Shown piece by piece: positions 34,106 to 42,704 of a stretch of DNA of 64,000 bases (within the stretch, counting starts at the first letter, position 1; every line of letters begins with the position of its first letter). Source of the DNA: JBFLYN01 sp040756655. Its GTDB lineage: Bacteria > Bacillota > Sulfobacillia > UBA8153. A program made the translations under genes and the position numbers. The notes under the pieces are model-generated. The model worked only from the letters and a program-made list of their open reading frames with translations, was not told where the DNA came from and made no database searches. The stretch covers positions 48,088-112,087 of the forward strand of contig JBFLYN010000004.1 of assembly GCA_040756655.1 (NCBI GenBank), written 5' to 3'.

Positions 34106-34447
34106 ATGGGTCTGTTCTTTTGGATCTTTGACTTGCTCATGCCTTCGGTCATGGTTTTCTTCGGCCTGCTTTTCCGGTCACACCCTCCTCCCAGCATCAA
34201 CTGGGTTTACGGATACCGCACTTCGAGGTCGATGAAGTCCCTGGAGGCATGGGACTATGCCCACAGGCGCCTGGGAAGGCTGTGGACTGTGCTTGGCATC
34301 ATGCTGTTTTGTTCCATAGCCGCCAGCAAGTTGCTCATACCACTACCCGAAGAACAGCTGAGCTTGTACCATGTTGGCATAGGCATGCTGGTTATGCTCG
34401 CCAGCATTCCCTTGGTCGAACGAGACCTGGAGCGTCGATTCCGGTGA
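34106..34447 (+). CDS. SdpI-family membrane protein
   Basis: 113 aa from the ATG at 34106 with GGAGG 5 bases upstream (ACGGAGGTGGCAGC). Three hydrophobic segments (FFWIFDLLMPSVMVFFGLLF, LWTVLGIMLFCSIAASKLLI, VGIGMLVMLASIPLV) surround WVYGYRTSRSMKSLEAWDYA, the conserved loop of the SdpI/YhfL group. SdpI gives Bacillus immunity to the SDP toxin; most family members have unknown roles. It is the last gene of the small plus-strand SPFH-Arc-SdpI set. Confidence 0.72.
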   Translation: MGLFFWIFDLLMPSVMVFFGLLFRSHPPPSINWVYGYRTSRSMKSLEAWDYAHRRLGRLWTVLGIMLFCSIAASKLLIPLPEEQLSLYHVGIGMLVMLASIPLVERDLERRFR

Positions 34448-34796
34448 GGATCAGCATCGCCCGTAGTTCGTGGTGGACTGGATACCATGGATTAGAGGTT
34501 TACAGTGAGCATCGACTGGAGCGACCCTGGGGCCGGGGAAGACTGCTAGCGGTCCTAGGGCCAAGGCAGGTAAGTGATGGTACCATCGAGGATTCCAGCG
34601 TCAGTGCAGCTGGGAGGAGGTAGGTGGAACGACCCGACGCCTAGTGACCACACAGGACTTTGGGCGAGGATGCAGGGAGTCGAGTGGACTTCACTACCCG
34701 GAGGCTCCTATTGAAGCTGTTTTTTGAGTATACTGCGCAGTCCCGGCACCCACCTGGGGCAGCAGCCACGCCGGAGCAGGCCCCACAACAAGGGGC
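34448..34796. other. Intergenic region without recognised features
   Basis: About 350 bases between the SdpI-like gene and the end of the convergent NapH-like pseudogene. No gene, repeat or strong terminator was recognised. Confidence 0.5.
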
Positions 34797-35525
34797 TTAC
34801 GTCAACGTCCATACCGGTAGGCTAAGGCCTGCTTGGGATACAGCAGCGCACCGGCCGCAAGGCAGGCACTCGGCGTTGTCCATGGTCCCCACCTCCACCA
34901 TGGTGGTCACCGGCAAGCTTATGGGGCATTCCCGGTCGCAACGTCGGCAGCCACTGCACGCGCCCACTCTGACGGCCAGGTGCAAGCGGGGAAGGCCCAG
35001 CCGCCGCTCAAAGCAGGACCCGGCGATATTGAGGACTCCAAAAGGGGCAGAAATACCGGCAAAAGCCATTCTTCCTGAGTAACGCGGACAGGAGCACCAT
35101 AAGGAGCAAGAAATAGTAGGTTACCAGTAACTGGGCGCTGTCTACGGATACTCCCAGGGGCGTCTGGTACAGGGGTTCGACCCGGTCATACCCGCCGTTG
35201 GTCGTGGCCAGCCACGCTATGGCACCGACCCAGAGGATGGTCAGCACATACTTGGGCAGTCCCAGGTGCCTGTATCTCCTGAGCGGCTTTTCGAGCACGG
35301 CGTGGGCGAGCATCTGCAAGGCACCCAACGGACAGACGTACCCGCAGCCCGCCCGGCCCAGCACCAGGGACAGGGCCGTCCAAGCCAGGTAAAACAGGAG
35401 GCTGAAGACGCTACCCGCTTGATGGTGCCCTCCACCACCAAGTACGGGGAAAGTTAGTTCAGAGTCACGGGGAACAACAGGAACATGACAAACCCAAGTG
35501 CCCGCCGGGCCCGTTCACGCTTCAT
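34797..35525 (-). pseudogene. NapH-like polyferredoxin membrane protein, frameshifted
   Basis: Three reading-frame pieces join into one NapH/MauN-type protein. The first (MKRERARRALGFVMFLLFPV, start 35525) stops at a TAA at 35456-35454 where one lost base would restore the frame into TFPVLGGGGHHQ. The second carries LGRAGCGYVCPLGALQM and FCRYFCPF, then leaves frame at CCCCTTTTGG (35047-35038), one base too long. The third has CSGCRRCDRECPI and a weakened last cluster motif (CLPCGRCAAVSQAG). Intact proteins pass electrons through the membrane to reductases. The gene overlaps the PadR gene and is likely dead, unless both shifts are sequence errors. Confidence 0.75.
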
Positions 35526-36114
35526 GAACGGCATCCCCTTTCCCACGGCGTGCCCGCACCTGCTCCTCTTCCCTCGCCCCAAGAGACGCCAGGACCTCTT
35601 GGGTCCAGGCCAGGCAGGCCCGGTAGTAGTGTTGACCAAAATGCACTGTCATGAGCTGGTAGAGATGGTCCGGGCTTTGGTCGAGCACCGACCTAAGCTC
35701 GGCCTCGAATTGGTCGAGCGCGTCCAGCTTTTCCTGCTGTTGCTGCTGGAGCTTGGCGATCATCTGGCGGGTGGATGCAACCGGGGCTTGTTGCCCGAAG
35801 AAAAGCTTGAGCAAAAACTCGTACCTGGGGACCTCCTCTTCTGGAGGCCGGGTCAGCCAGTCTTGGAGCTCCTGCGTCCCCTCCGGGGTCAGGCTGAACA
35901 CGCGACGGTCGGGGCGTCCCTCCTGCTCCATCACAGTCGCCTCTACCAGGCCTTGGCGCTCGAGTTCCCTAAGAGTGGGGTAAATCTGGCCAAATCTCTC
36001 CTGCCAGAAATGCCTGATCCTGATATCAACAAGTTTTTTGATATCGTAGCCGGACATGGGCTCCATGCTGAGAAAACCCAAGATGGCGTACTTGGTACGG
36101 CTGAACCTGGACAA
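35515..36114 (-). CDS. PadR-family transcriptional regulator
   Basis: 199 aa from a TTG at 36114 with GGGAGG 7 bases upstream. The PadR winged helix is clear: KYAILGFLSMEPMSGYDIKK, FGQIYPTLRELERQGLVEAT, RRVFSLTPEGTQELQDWL. A long C-terminal helical domain follows (PadR-C/Vir-like, QMIAKLQQQQQEKLDALDQF). It overlaps the NapH-like pseudogene by 11 bases and probably controlled it. The same open frame continues upstream without a stop into the DUF3052-like relic, so the real N terminus rests on the ribosome site. Confidence 0.85.
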   Translation of the reverse strand: MSRFSRTKYAILGFLSMEPMSGYDIKKLVDIRIRHFWQERFGQIYPTLRELERQGLVEATVMEQEGRPDRRVFSLTPEGTQELQDWLTRPPEEEVPRYEFLLKLFFGQQAPVASTRQMIAKLQQQQQEKLDALDQFEAELRSVLDQSPDHLYQLMTVHFGQHYYRACLAWTQEVLASLGAREEEQVRARRGKGDAVHEA

Positions 36115-36729
36115 GGTACAACCTCCCGGGAACTGCCGGGTAATGCCCCGGCCGTCCGGCTCATCCATGGTTCGCAGACGCCCGGGGCTGCCAGCGAAGG
36201 TGTCCCCCACCGGCAAGTCAGAAGCGAGTTGCGGGGAAACCAGCAGGTCTGGCAGGACCGGTACCGTGAGAGGCACCCAGCGTAGGCGCTGCTTCCCCTT
36301 TTCGGATACTGCCTGTTTCCTTGTGAGCTTCCTGATGTGGTCAACATGCCGGAATCTCAGGGCCGACCAGTCCTCATATATGGCGGTCTGCCGTACCGGC
36401 TCGTAGTCATAGGCAGCCAAAACGCCGCCCACGGCATCGCGGTCGCAGACCGATCCTTTGTACTTCCTGGAGGATTTCTTGGGATAGCAGGCCCAGAGTA
36501 GTCCATCTTCATCAACCAGCCAAACCGCCTTATGACTAAGGTCTTTGACCTCATCATTGGTCTTCCCGAACACAATGACGCATCCATACCTGGCTTGTCC
36601 CGGCTCAAGATCGGGTCCCACGTGCTCAACGAAAAACTCGCGGAACTCCTCGGAGGCATTGAGAACAAGCATAGCCCTGCTACCATCCTAGATCTGCAGT
36701 TTCTTTGCCCATGATGTGCTTCCCGACAT
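36115..36729 (-). pseudogene. DUF3052-like protein with in-frame amber codon
   Basis: An ATG at 36729 with AAAGGGGG 8 bases upstream starts MSGSTSWAKKLQI, then a TAG (36690-36688), then the frame goes on as DGSRAMLVLNASEEFREFF. It runs through LLWACYPKKSSRKYKGS and IYEDWSALRFR. The stop splits the family's usual N terminus (LAKKLxIKxGxRVLVLNAP), with a lysine expected at the TAG. The frame then has no stop before the PadR start, leaving about 50 residues that look noncoding. Most likely a decayed gene. A short ATG start after the stop (36672) would lack the first strand of the fold. Confidence 0.6.
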
Positions 36730-37239
36730 TCCATGGACCCCCTTTGCCGTAATCTCGCCGAAACCACCCTCGGTGCTGTGGGTAGAACCGCTGCTGACGT
36801 TGGACGCCCACGCAACCTACCGCGTCCCATGGATGACCTGTTCTTTCCAGCATCTCTTCGGCAGCAGAGCTCTCGTATCCGGCCGTCAGGCCGAGGGTGA
36901 CCTTGGCTGTGGGCATCCCGGGCGTAGACCACGACTTCTTGGCAAATCGCAGCACCCGAGCAGCTTGGGCGCCGGGCAACTGGCTGGCTACCCCGGCATC
37001 CTGTCAGGATCGCGTGGTTTGATGCGAGGCTGAGAACTGGTGCCCGAAACCCTCCCATACGAACCGCCCTCAGCCGGGCGCATTGGTGGGCCAGGTGTAC
37101 CTTAGGGATCAGTGGTCTTTGGTCCTGCATTTTCCGCCAGCCACCTTGCGCCGGCCAGGCGCGCTTGTGTTCGCCCTGGAGCACTGGAGAGCAATAGGAG
37201 CACGCTTCTGTGAAGACCACAGGCCACCCCCAAGCGAGA
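36730..37239. other. Intergenic region without recognised genes
   Basis: About 500 bases on either strand show only short overlapping frames without ribosome sites or family likeness. The minus-strand frame ending at 36680 (start MPGAQAARVLRFAKK) reads fairly protein-like but matches nothing I know. Confidence 0.4.
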
Positions 37240-37263
37240 AAGGGCCGGCTATGCCAGGCCCTT
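37240..37263 (-). terminator. Possible terminator after pheT
   Basis: On the minus strand, AAGGGCC and GGCCCTT pair around a 10-base loop, followed by TCTCGCTT. The tract is only partly T-rich, so termination may be weak or factor-aided. It lies about 80 bases beyond the pheT stop. Confidence 0.45.
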
Positions 37264-37342
37264 CCCGTGCAGCTCAGAGAGCCGCATTTGGAGGATATCC
37301 TCTCGTGCGTTAACATGCCTCAGCAGCCAATGGCCCATACAG

Positions 37343-39751
37343 CTACCGGAAAGTCGCACCCAGCTCTTCCCTCAGGGCGGTGCGGATCAGGTCCTGCCGG
37401 GTCTCCACCTGTTCATCGTTGAGCGTACCCAAGGCCGACCTGAAGGTGAGAGCACAAGCCAAGCTCCGGTGACCGGCCGGGACCTGCTCGCCCTGGTACA
37501 CGTCGAACAGCCGCACCGATTCCAGGTTCTCGCCTCCCGCCCGCCTGATGGCGGCCAGCACCGCAGCTGCCGGGACAGTTTCCGGGACCACCACCGCCAG
37601 ATCCCGGGTGGCGGCCGGGTAGCGGGGCAGCGGGCGGTAGCGGGCTACCGGTTCGACCAAATCCAGGAGAGCATCCAGGTCCAGCTCCAGGGCCACGGTG
37701 CCCGCGGGTACATCAAACCGCCCGGCCACGCCGGGGTGCAGTTCCCCGGCCACGCCGACCGGCCGGCCCCGGGCCAGGAGCACTGCCTGGCGCCCGGGGT
37801 GGAGCCAAGGTTCATAACCCGGATTTGCCTCTAGCTCCGGCAATCCCAGCCGCTCCCATAAGGCTTGCGCCAGGCCCTTTACGTAGTAAAAGTCGGCAAC
37901 CAGCGCCCGGGCGCCCCAGTGCTGGTCGCGGGTGGGCCCGTAGGCCGCCACTGCCAGGTGCAGAGTCTCCTGGGGCAGCACGTCTGGGCCGCGGCTTTGG
38001 AACACCCGGCCCAGCTCGAACAGACGGGCCGAAGGTATTTGCCGGCGGCGGTTGTGGGCCAGCGCTTCCAGGAGCGTGGATACGAGCATCCCCCGCAGTA
38101 CGCTTTCTTCTTCTGTAAGAGGATTGGCCAGTTCCACCACCCGGCGCCGGGCATCGTCCGGCGGAAGGTCAAACCGGTCGGCCTCGCCCGGTCGGGTCAA
38201 GGATGAGGTCAGGGCCTCGTCTACCCCGCATCCCAGGAGAAGCTGGCGGACGGCTTCCACCCGTAGCTGCCGGTCCGTACGCCGGCCCGGAGTCGTCCCC
38301 CGGAGCAGGGTAGTAGGAATGCGCTCGTACCCGTAAAGGCGGGCAACCTCTTCAGCCAGGTCCACCTCTCCCGCTACGTCGTTGCGGCGGGGCGGAACGG
38401 CGACGGCCATGGCATGGCCCCGGCGTTCTACTCCAAAGCCGAACCTCGCCAGGGAAGCGGCGATATCAGTATCGCTGATGGCGAGGCCCAGAAGCGCCCG
38501 GAGCCGGTCGGGCCGCAGCTGTATCGTCAACGGCTGGAAGCGGACCGGCCAGCGGTCGGCCACTCCCCCGGCCGGACAGGCACCCGCCAGTCGCTGGAGC
38601 AGGTGCGCTGCCCGCTCCGCGGCCCGGGCCTGACCGGTCGGATCGATGCCCCGTTCGAAGCGGGCCGATGCCTCAGACCTAAGACCCAGCATCCCCGCGG
38701 TTTTCCTGATACTCACCGGGTCGAAGTATGCAGATTCCAGCAGCACTTCCGAAGTGGCCATGGATACTTCCGTATCCATGCCACCCATGACGCCCGCGAT
38801 GGCCACGGCTCCCCGGGCATCGGCGATGACCAGCATGTCATCGCTCAAGTTTCGTTCTTTGCCGTCGAGGGTGACCATGGTCTCCCCCGGTATCCCTCGG
38901 CGGACCACAATGCCCGGGCCGGCCAGCAACCGGTAGTCGAAAGCGTGCAGGGGCTGGCCCAGTTCCAGCATGACGTAGTTGGTGACATCAACCACGTTGC
39001 TGATGGGCCGCATGCCCGCCAGCTGCAACCGGCGCTGGAGCCAGAGGGGAGAATGTCCTACCTGGATGCCACCTACCAGCTTGCCCACATAGCGGGAACA
39101 AAGGTCTTGGGCCTGGATATCAATGGGAAGCGGCCATTGACGTTCGGGGAGGGCTACCGGGTCCGCCGCCTGCTCGGGCCAGTGGACCTTGCCCCCGGTC
39201 AGGGCCGCCACTTCCTGGGCTACTCCCACCAGGCTCAAGCAGTGGGCATAGTTAGGGGTAAGTTCAAGTTCCAGCACCGTATCATCAAGCCCCATAACCC
39301 GTGCCACCAGCTGGCCGGGTCGCAGGTCGCCCTCCAGCACCAGCAGGCCCTCACCCTCGGCGTGGGGTTCGCCGAATAGCAGCTCGGTAGCAGACAGGAG
39401 CATCCCCGACGACATGACTCCCCTGACCGGGGCCGCCTCGATGGTCCGTCCTCCCGGCAGGCGGGCGCCGGGCACAGCCGCCGCCACCAGGTCGCCAACC
39501 CGGGCATTGGGGGCTCCGGTCACCATCTGCAGTTCCGACCCGCCCACGTCCACTCTGGCCACCAGGAGTGCGCTGGCCCTCGGATGGGGTGCAAGGGCCA
39601 CGATGCGCCCCACCACCACGTTTTCGACCTCCAGGGCGGCATCGTGCACGGCCTCTACTTTGACTCCAAGCATGGTGAGACGTTCTGCCAGTGCGTGGGG
39701 ATCCCACGGGACCTCCACGTACTCGCCCAGCCAGCGATAGGGCACTCTCAT
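37343..39751 (-). CDS. pheT: Phenylalanine--tRNA ligase beta subunit
   Basis: 802 aa, full length. Order of domains: N-terminal tRNA-binding OB fold (VVGRIVALAPHPRASALLVA), B3/B4 editing region (NVVDVTNYVMLELGQPLHAF), B5 and the catalytic-like core (MGGMDTEVSMATSEVLLESA), and the C-terminal anticodon-binding FDX-ACB domain (YPAATRDLAVVVPETVPAAA). It pairs with PheS to charge tRNA-Phe; tRNA-Phe itself lies at 63119. It follows pheS by 12 bases under one T-box leader. Confidence 0.97.
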   Translation of the reverse strand: MRVPYRWLGEYVEVPWDPHALAERLTMLGVKVEAVHDAALEVENVVVGRIVALAPHPRASALLVARVDVGGSELQMVTGAPNARVGDLVAAAVPGARLPGGRTIEAAPVRGVMSSGMLLSATELLFGEPHAEGEGLLVLEGDLRPGQLVARVMGLDDTVLELELTPNYAHCLSLVGVAQEVAALTGGKVHWPEQAADPVALPERQWPLPIDIQAQDLCSRYVGKLVGGIQVGHSPLWLQRRLQLAGMRPISNVVDVTNYVMLELGQPLHAFDYRLLAGPGIVVRRGIPGETMVTLDGKERNLSDDMLVIADARGAVAIAGVMGGMDTEVSMATSEVLLESAYFDPVSIRKTAGMLGLRSEASARFERGIDPTGQARAAERAAHLLQRLAGACPAGGVADRWPVRFQPLTIQLRPDRLRALLGLAISDTDIAASLARFGFGVERRGHAMAVAVPPRRNDVAGEVDLAEEVARLYGYERIPTTLLRGTTPGRRTDRQLRVEAVRQLLLGCGVDEALTSSLTRPGEADRFDLPPDDARRRVVELANPLTEEESVLRGMLVSTLLEALAHNRRRQIPSARLFELGRVFQSRGPDVLPQETLHLAVAAYGPTRDQHWGARALVADFYYVKGLAQALWERLGLPELEANPGYEPWLHPGRQAVLLARGRPVGVAGELHPGVAGRFDVPAGTVALELDLDALLDLVEPVARYRPLPRYPAATRDLAVVVPETVPAAAVLAAIRRAGGENLESVRLFDVYQGEQVPAGHRSLACALTFRSALGTLNDEQVETRQDLIRTALREELGATFR

Positions 39752-39763
39752 GTCAGACCTCCC

Positions 39764-40798
39764 TCACATGCTCCGGAACTGACCGAGGAACCTCAGGTCG
39801 TTCTGGAGAAAAAGCCTGATATCGTCGATACCGTACTTGAGCATGGTCATGCGCTCCACGCCCATGCCGAACGCAAAGCCGGTAACTGCCGCTGGATCGT
39901 ACCCTCCGTTGGCCAGTACCTGGGGGTGTACCATCCCGGAACCGCCCGCCTCCAGCCAGCCAGAACCTGCGCACACCCGGCATCCTGAGCCCCCACACAC
40001 TGTGCAGGACACGTCCACCTCGGCGCTGGGCTCAGTGAAGGGGAAGTAGCTGGGCCGCAACCGGATTTTGGTGTCTGGTCCGAAGAACTGCCGGACAAAC
40101 TCCAACAGTACACCCCGTAGATCACCCATGGTTACATCTACGTCCACAGCCAACCCTTCCAGCTGGGTGAACGCCGGTAGATGGCTGGCGTCCGCCGGGT
40201 CCCGGCGGTAGACCCGGCCGGGCGCTATCACCCGGAGCGGGAGCCGGGGGGCTTGTTCCAGCATGGCCCTGATCTGCACCGGCGACGTGTGAGTGCGCAA
40301 CACTTGGTCGGGCGCCGTGTAGAACGTAGCCTGCATGTCCCGGGCCGGGTGCCACTTGTGTATGTTCAAGGCCACAAAGTTGTACTCGTCGGTCTCCACC
40401 TCGGGACCCTCCGCTATGGCAAAGCCCATCCCGGTGAAGATGTCTTCCAGTTCGCGCATGGCCTGGACCAGCACGTGGGGAGCGCCAGGGCCCACTGGAT
40501 ACCCCGGCAACGTAACGTCGATCCTTTCACGTTCCAGGTGAGCCGCGGTCTCGCGCTTCAAGGCTTCTTCCAGTCGCTGGTCCAGGAGTCTTTCCAGTTC
40601 AGCCTTGGCTTCGTTGGCCAGCCTCCCCAGAAGCGGGCGTTCTTCAGCCGGCACCGACCCCATGCTCCGTAACGCCAACGTTAGCTGGCCCTTGCGTCCC
40701 AGGTAGTGGGTGCGCAAGTCCCGCACCTCGCCGGGTTCCCTGACGCCGGCCACTCTGGCCCGGGCCTCGGCCAGTATGGTCTCGATCTCTTGCCGCAT
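39764..40798 (-). CDS. pheS: Phenylalanine--tRNA ligase alpha subunit
   Basis: 344 aa from the ATG at 40798 with GGGGG 8 bases upstream; longer in-frame reading enters the T-box terminator. An N-terminal coiled coil (about 1-90) precedes the class II core: motif 2 region RVYRRDPADASHLPAFTQLE, and motif 3 GFAFGMGVERMTMLKYGIDD. A cysteine pair CTVCGGSGCRVCAGSG sits in the catalytic domain, as in several Firmicutes. It forms the alpha2beta2 enzyme with PheT. Confidence 0.97.
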   Translation of the reverse strand: MRQEIETILAEARARVAGVREPGEVRDLRTHYLGRKGQLTLALRSMGSVPAEERPLLGRLANEAKAELERLLDQRLEEALKRETAAHLERERIDVTLPGYPVGPGAPHVLVQAMRELEDIFTGMGFAIAEGPEVETDEYNFVALNIHKWHPARDMQATFYTAPDQVLRTHTSPVQIRAMLEQAPRLPLRVIAPGRVYRRDPADASHLPAFTQLEGLAVDVDVTMGDLRGVLLEFVRQFFGPDTKIRLRPSYFPFTEPSAEVDVSCTVCGGSGCRVCAGSGWLEAGGSGMVHPQVLANGGYDPAAVTGFAFGMGVERMTMLKYGIDDIRLFLQNDLRFLGQFRSM

Positions 40799-40818
40799 CA
40801 CACAAACCCCCTTAAAGC

Positions 40819-41065
40819 AAAATGCTTTCGTCTTCCAAGGACGAAAGCCAGCCTTCCGCGGTACCACCTGGTTTGAGCGCCGGACGCTCCACTCAACAAG
40901 ATACGGGAGCTTGCGCGCTCCGATATCTCTCCCCGTTAACGGAGGGCCCGGGCCAGCCTACTCCAGCTTTCAGCCGCCGGCTCCCGGGTGAACTTCCACC
41001 GCCCGTTACCAGGAGCCGCTCTCAGTCTTCGGCGGCCCCTCCCTGTCTGCCCGGCCTGCGGTGTA
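40819..41065 (-). ncRNA. T-box leader, phenylalanine
   Basis: The leader ahead of pheS has the T-box sequence GGTGGTACCGCGG (40868-40856) followed by a terminator (GCTTTCGTC/GACGAAAGC, 40848-40824) with ATTTTGCTTT. In the stem I region GGAAGTTCACC holds a TTC triplet (40992-40990), the expected phenylalanine specifier. Uncharged tRNA-Phe would pair with the specifier and the T-box bulge, form the antiterminator and allow pheST transcription. The 5' boundary is approximate. Confidence 0.85.
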
Positions 41066-41111
41066 CTTTTCCCGTTCACAGCCTGTGCCCTGTGCAGTTA
41101 AGTCATCGACA

Positions 41112-41204
41112 TCAGTGGGTGCAGAGCCTCTTGTACATCAGGTATGCCGCGACGGAGCCGGTCAGTTCGAAAACGCGCCAGAACAGGTCTGCAGTCGACA
41201 TCAT
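41112..41204 (-). CDS. yqzL: YqzL-family micro-protein
   Basis: 30 codons starting ATG at 41204 with GGGGAG 6 bases upstream: MMSTADLFWRVFELTGSVAA then YLMYKRLCTH. The pattern FWxVFxxTGxVxAYLxYK is that of the YqzL family, tiny proteins of unknown function found in spore-forming Firmicutes. It has its own promoter-like site (41238-41266) and lies just upstream of the pheS T-box, so some pheST transcripts may read through from it. Confidence 0.75.
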   Translation of the reverse strand: MMSTADLFWRVFELTGSVAAYLMYKRLCTH

Positions 41205-41237
41205 CCCACGCTCCCCGGTCAGTTGGTTCCAAAACGG

Positions 41238-41266
41238 ATTATATCACAGGGGAGTCGGTCACACAA
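41238..41266 (-). promoter_or_regulatory. Promoter of yqzL
   Basis: On the minus strand TTGTGT (41266-41261) and a perfect TATAAT (41243-41238) are 17 bases apart, about 35 bases before yqzL. It overlaps the last codons of the trmH-type gene. Confidence 0.65.
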
Positions 41267-42032
41267 GCAAGCGCTGCCGCACCGCTTCGTATAGCAGGAT
41301 GGTGGCGGCCATAGCCACATTGAGTGATTCGGCACCGCCGGGCATCGGGATGCGCACCAGCGCATCGGCCCGGTTACTCGCGTCTGGACCTACGCCGTGG
41401 GCCTCGTTGCCCACGGCCAGAAGCACGCTCCCGGTCAAGTCCACTTGGTGGGGAGCCTGCACACCCCGGACATCCGCCACCACCAACACGTAACCCAAGG
41501 CACGCTGCTGGTCCAGAAAACCTGCCACCTGGTCCAGTTCCACCACGGGAATGGCAAAGGCCGAGCCCATGGCGGCACGCAAGGTCTTGGGGCTGTGCGG
41601 GTCAACGGTGCCCGGCCCAAGGTACACCGCCCCCACGCCGGCCGCATGGGCGGAACGGAGGATGGTGCCCAGGTTGCCGGGGTCTTGCACGCCATCCACC
41701 AGCACCCGGAGCGTGCGCCCGGTGTCTATCTCCCGCCTGGCCGCTTCGGCCACCGCCAGGATGCCCTGGCTGGTTTCCACCCCCGCCAGCCCGGACATGG
41801 TGGATGCATCCACCGCTACCAGCCGGGCGCCCCGCTCCTGTAGCAGGGAAAGGAGCTGGGGGCCACCGGGCCTCTGGAGCAACTCGGGAGAGTGCAGCGC
41901 GGTTGTGATGAAAACCCCCTGGTCCAGGGCTTCCCGGACCAGTCGCACGCCTTCCAAGAGCAGTTTACCCTGGCGCCGCCGGTGCTTGCGCATGGCCAGC
42001 CTACGCACTTCCGCCACGACTTGCTTGCTCAT
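41259..42032 (-). CDS. TrmH/SpoU-family RNA 2'-O-methyltransferase
   Basis: 257 aa. An N-terminal substrate-binding domain (KLLLEGVRLVREALDQGVFI) is followed by the knotted SpoU methyltransferase: VLVDGVQDPGNLGTILRSAH (motif 1), VLLAVGNEAHGVGP (motif 2) and RIPMPGGAESLNVAMAATIL (motif 3). It methylates a ribose in rRNA or tRNA using S-adenosylmethionine; the target base is not evident. Genes of this type often lie upstream of pheST in Firmicutes. Confidence 0.9.
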   Translation of the reverse strand: MSKQVVAEVRRLAMRKHRRRQGKLLLEGVRLVREALDQGVFITTALHSPELLQRPGGPQLLSLLQERGARLVAVDASTMSGLAGVETSQGILAVAEAARREIDTGRTLRVLVDGVQDPGNLGTILRSAHAAGVGAVYLGPGTVDPHSPKTLRAAMGSAFAIPVVELDQVAGFLDQQRALGYVLVVADVRGVQAPHQVDLTGSVLLAVGNEAHGVGPDASNRADALVRIPMPGGAESLNVAMAATILLYEAVRQRLLV

Positions 42033-42035
42033 AGC

Positions 42036-42686
42036 TTACTTGGACTGCAGCTTGTCAAGACCTTCATTTCTCCCTACCAGCACCAGGACGTCGCCTTCCT
42101 CGATGGTGTCATCGGCCCGGGGCGCCAGGTTCATGCGGTTGCCTCTCCGGTAGGCGATAACGTTGGCATCGTACCGGTTGCGCAGGTCCAGCTGCCGGAG
42201 GGTCTTCCCCACCAGGAACCCGGCAGCCGTGACTTCAATGATGCTGTGTTCCCGCGACAGTTCGATGTACTCCAGGAGATTGGGGGATACCAGGTACTTG
42301 GCGATGCGGACACCCATGTCCCGCTCTGGAAACACTACCCGGTCTGCCCCCACCAGCTTCAGGGCCCGGCCGTGCAGGTCGCTGGAGGCCTTGCTGATGA
42401 TGTTCTTCACCCCGATATCCTTCAGCATGACGGTGATCAGCAGGCTTGCCGAGACATTGCTACCTATGGCCACCACCACGGTATCACAGTTTCTCAGGCC
42501 CAGCTCCTTGACTACATGCTCGTCGGTGGCATCAGCCTGCACCACCTGGGTCAAAACGTTGGCCAACCCGTTTACCCTCTCCTCATGCAGATCGATGCCC
42601 ATGACGTTGGCGCCCATCTGCTGGAGGGTCTTGGCCAGGCTGGTTCCAAACCTCCCTAGGCCTATTATGGCAACATCCTTGGGCAT
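42036..42686 (-). CDS. TrkA-family potassium channel regulatory subunit (KtrA type)
   Basis: 216 aa with an N-terminal Rossmann RCK domain (VAIIGLGRFGTSLAKTLQQM, NAD or ATP binding) and a TrkA-C domain (residues 135-216; YDANVIAYRRGNRMNLAPRA). It forms an octameric ring on the membrane subunit encoded just upstream (18 bases apart) and gates potassium uptake. The length matches KtrA rather than the longer, duplicated TrkA. Confidence 0.9.
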   Translation of the reverse strand: MPKDVAIIGLGRFGTSLAKTLQQMGANVMGIDLHEERVNGLANVLTQVVQADATDEHVVKELGLRNCDTVVVAIGSNVSASLLITVMLKDIGVKNIISKASSDLHGRALKLVGADRVVFPERDMGVRIAKYLVSPNLLEYIELSREHSIIEVTAAGFLVGKTLRQLDLRNRYDANVIAYRRGNRMNLAPRADDTIEEGDVLVLVGRNEGLDKLQSK

Positions 42687-42704
42687 GTAAGTATACCTCC
42701 GGTC

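Noticed and set aside
36115..36729. Pyrrolysine read-through as an annotated fact
   Set aside because: No pyl genes are in the window and the family normally has lysine here. Nearby genes are also decaying, so a nonsense mutation is simpler.
35515..36729. A genuine DUF3052-PadR fusion protein
   Set aside because: The frame is continuous, but the stretch between the domains looks noncoding and PadR has its own ribosome site and TTG start.
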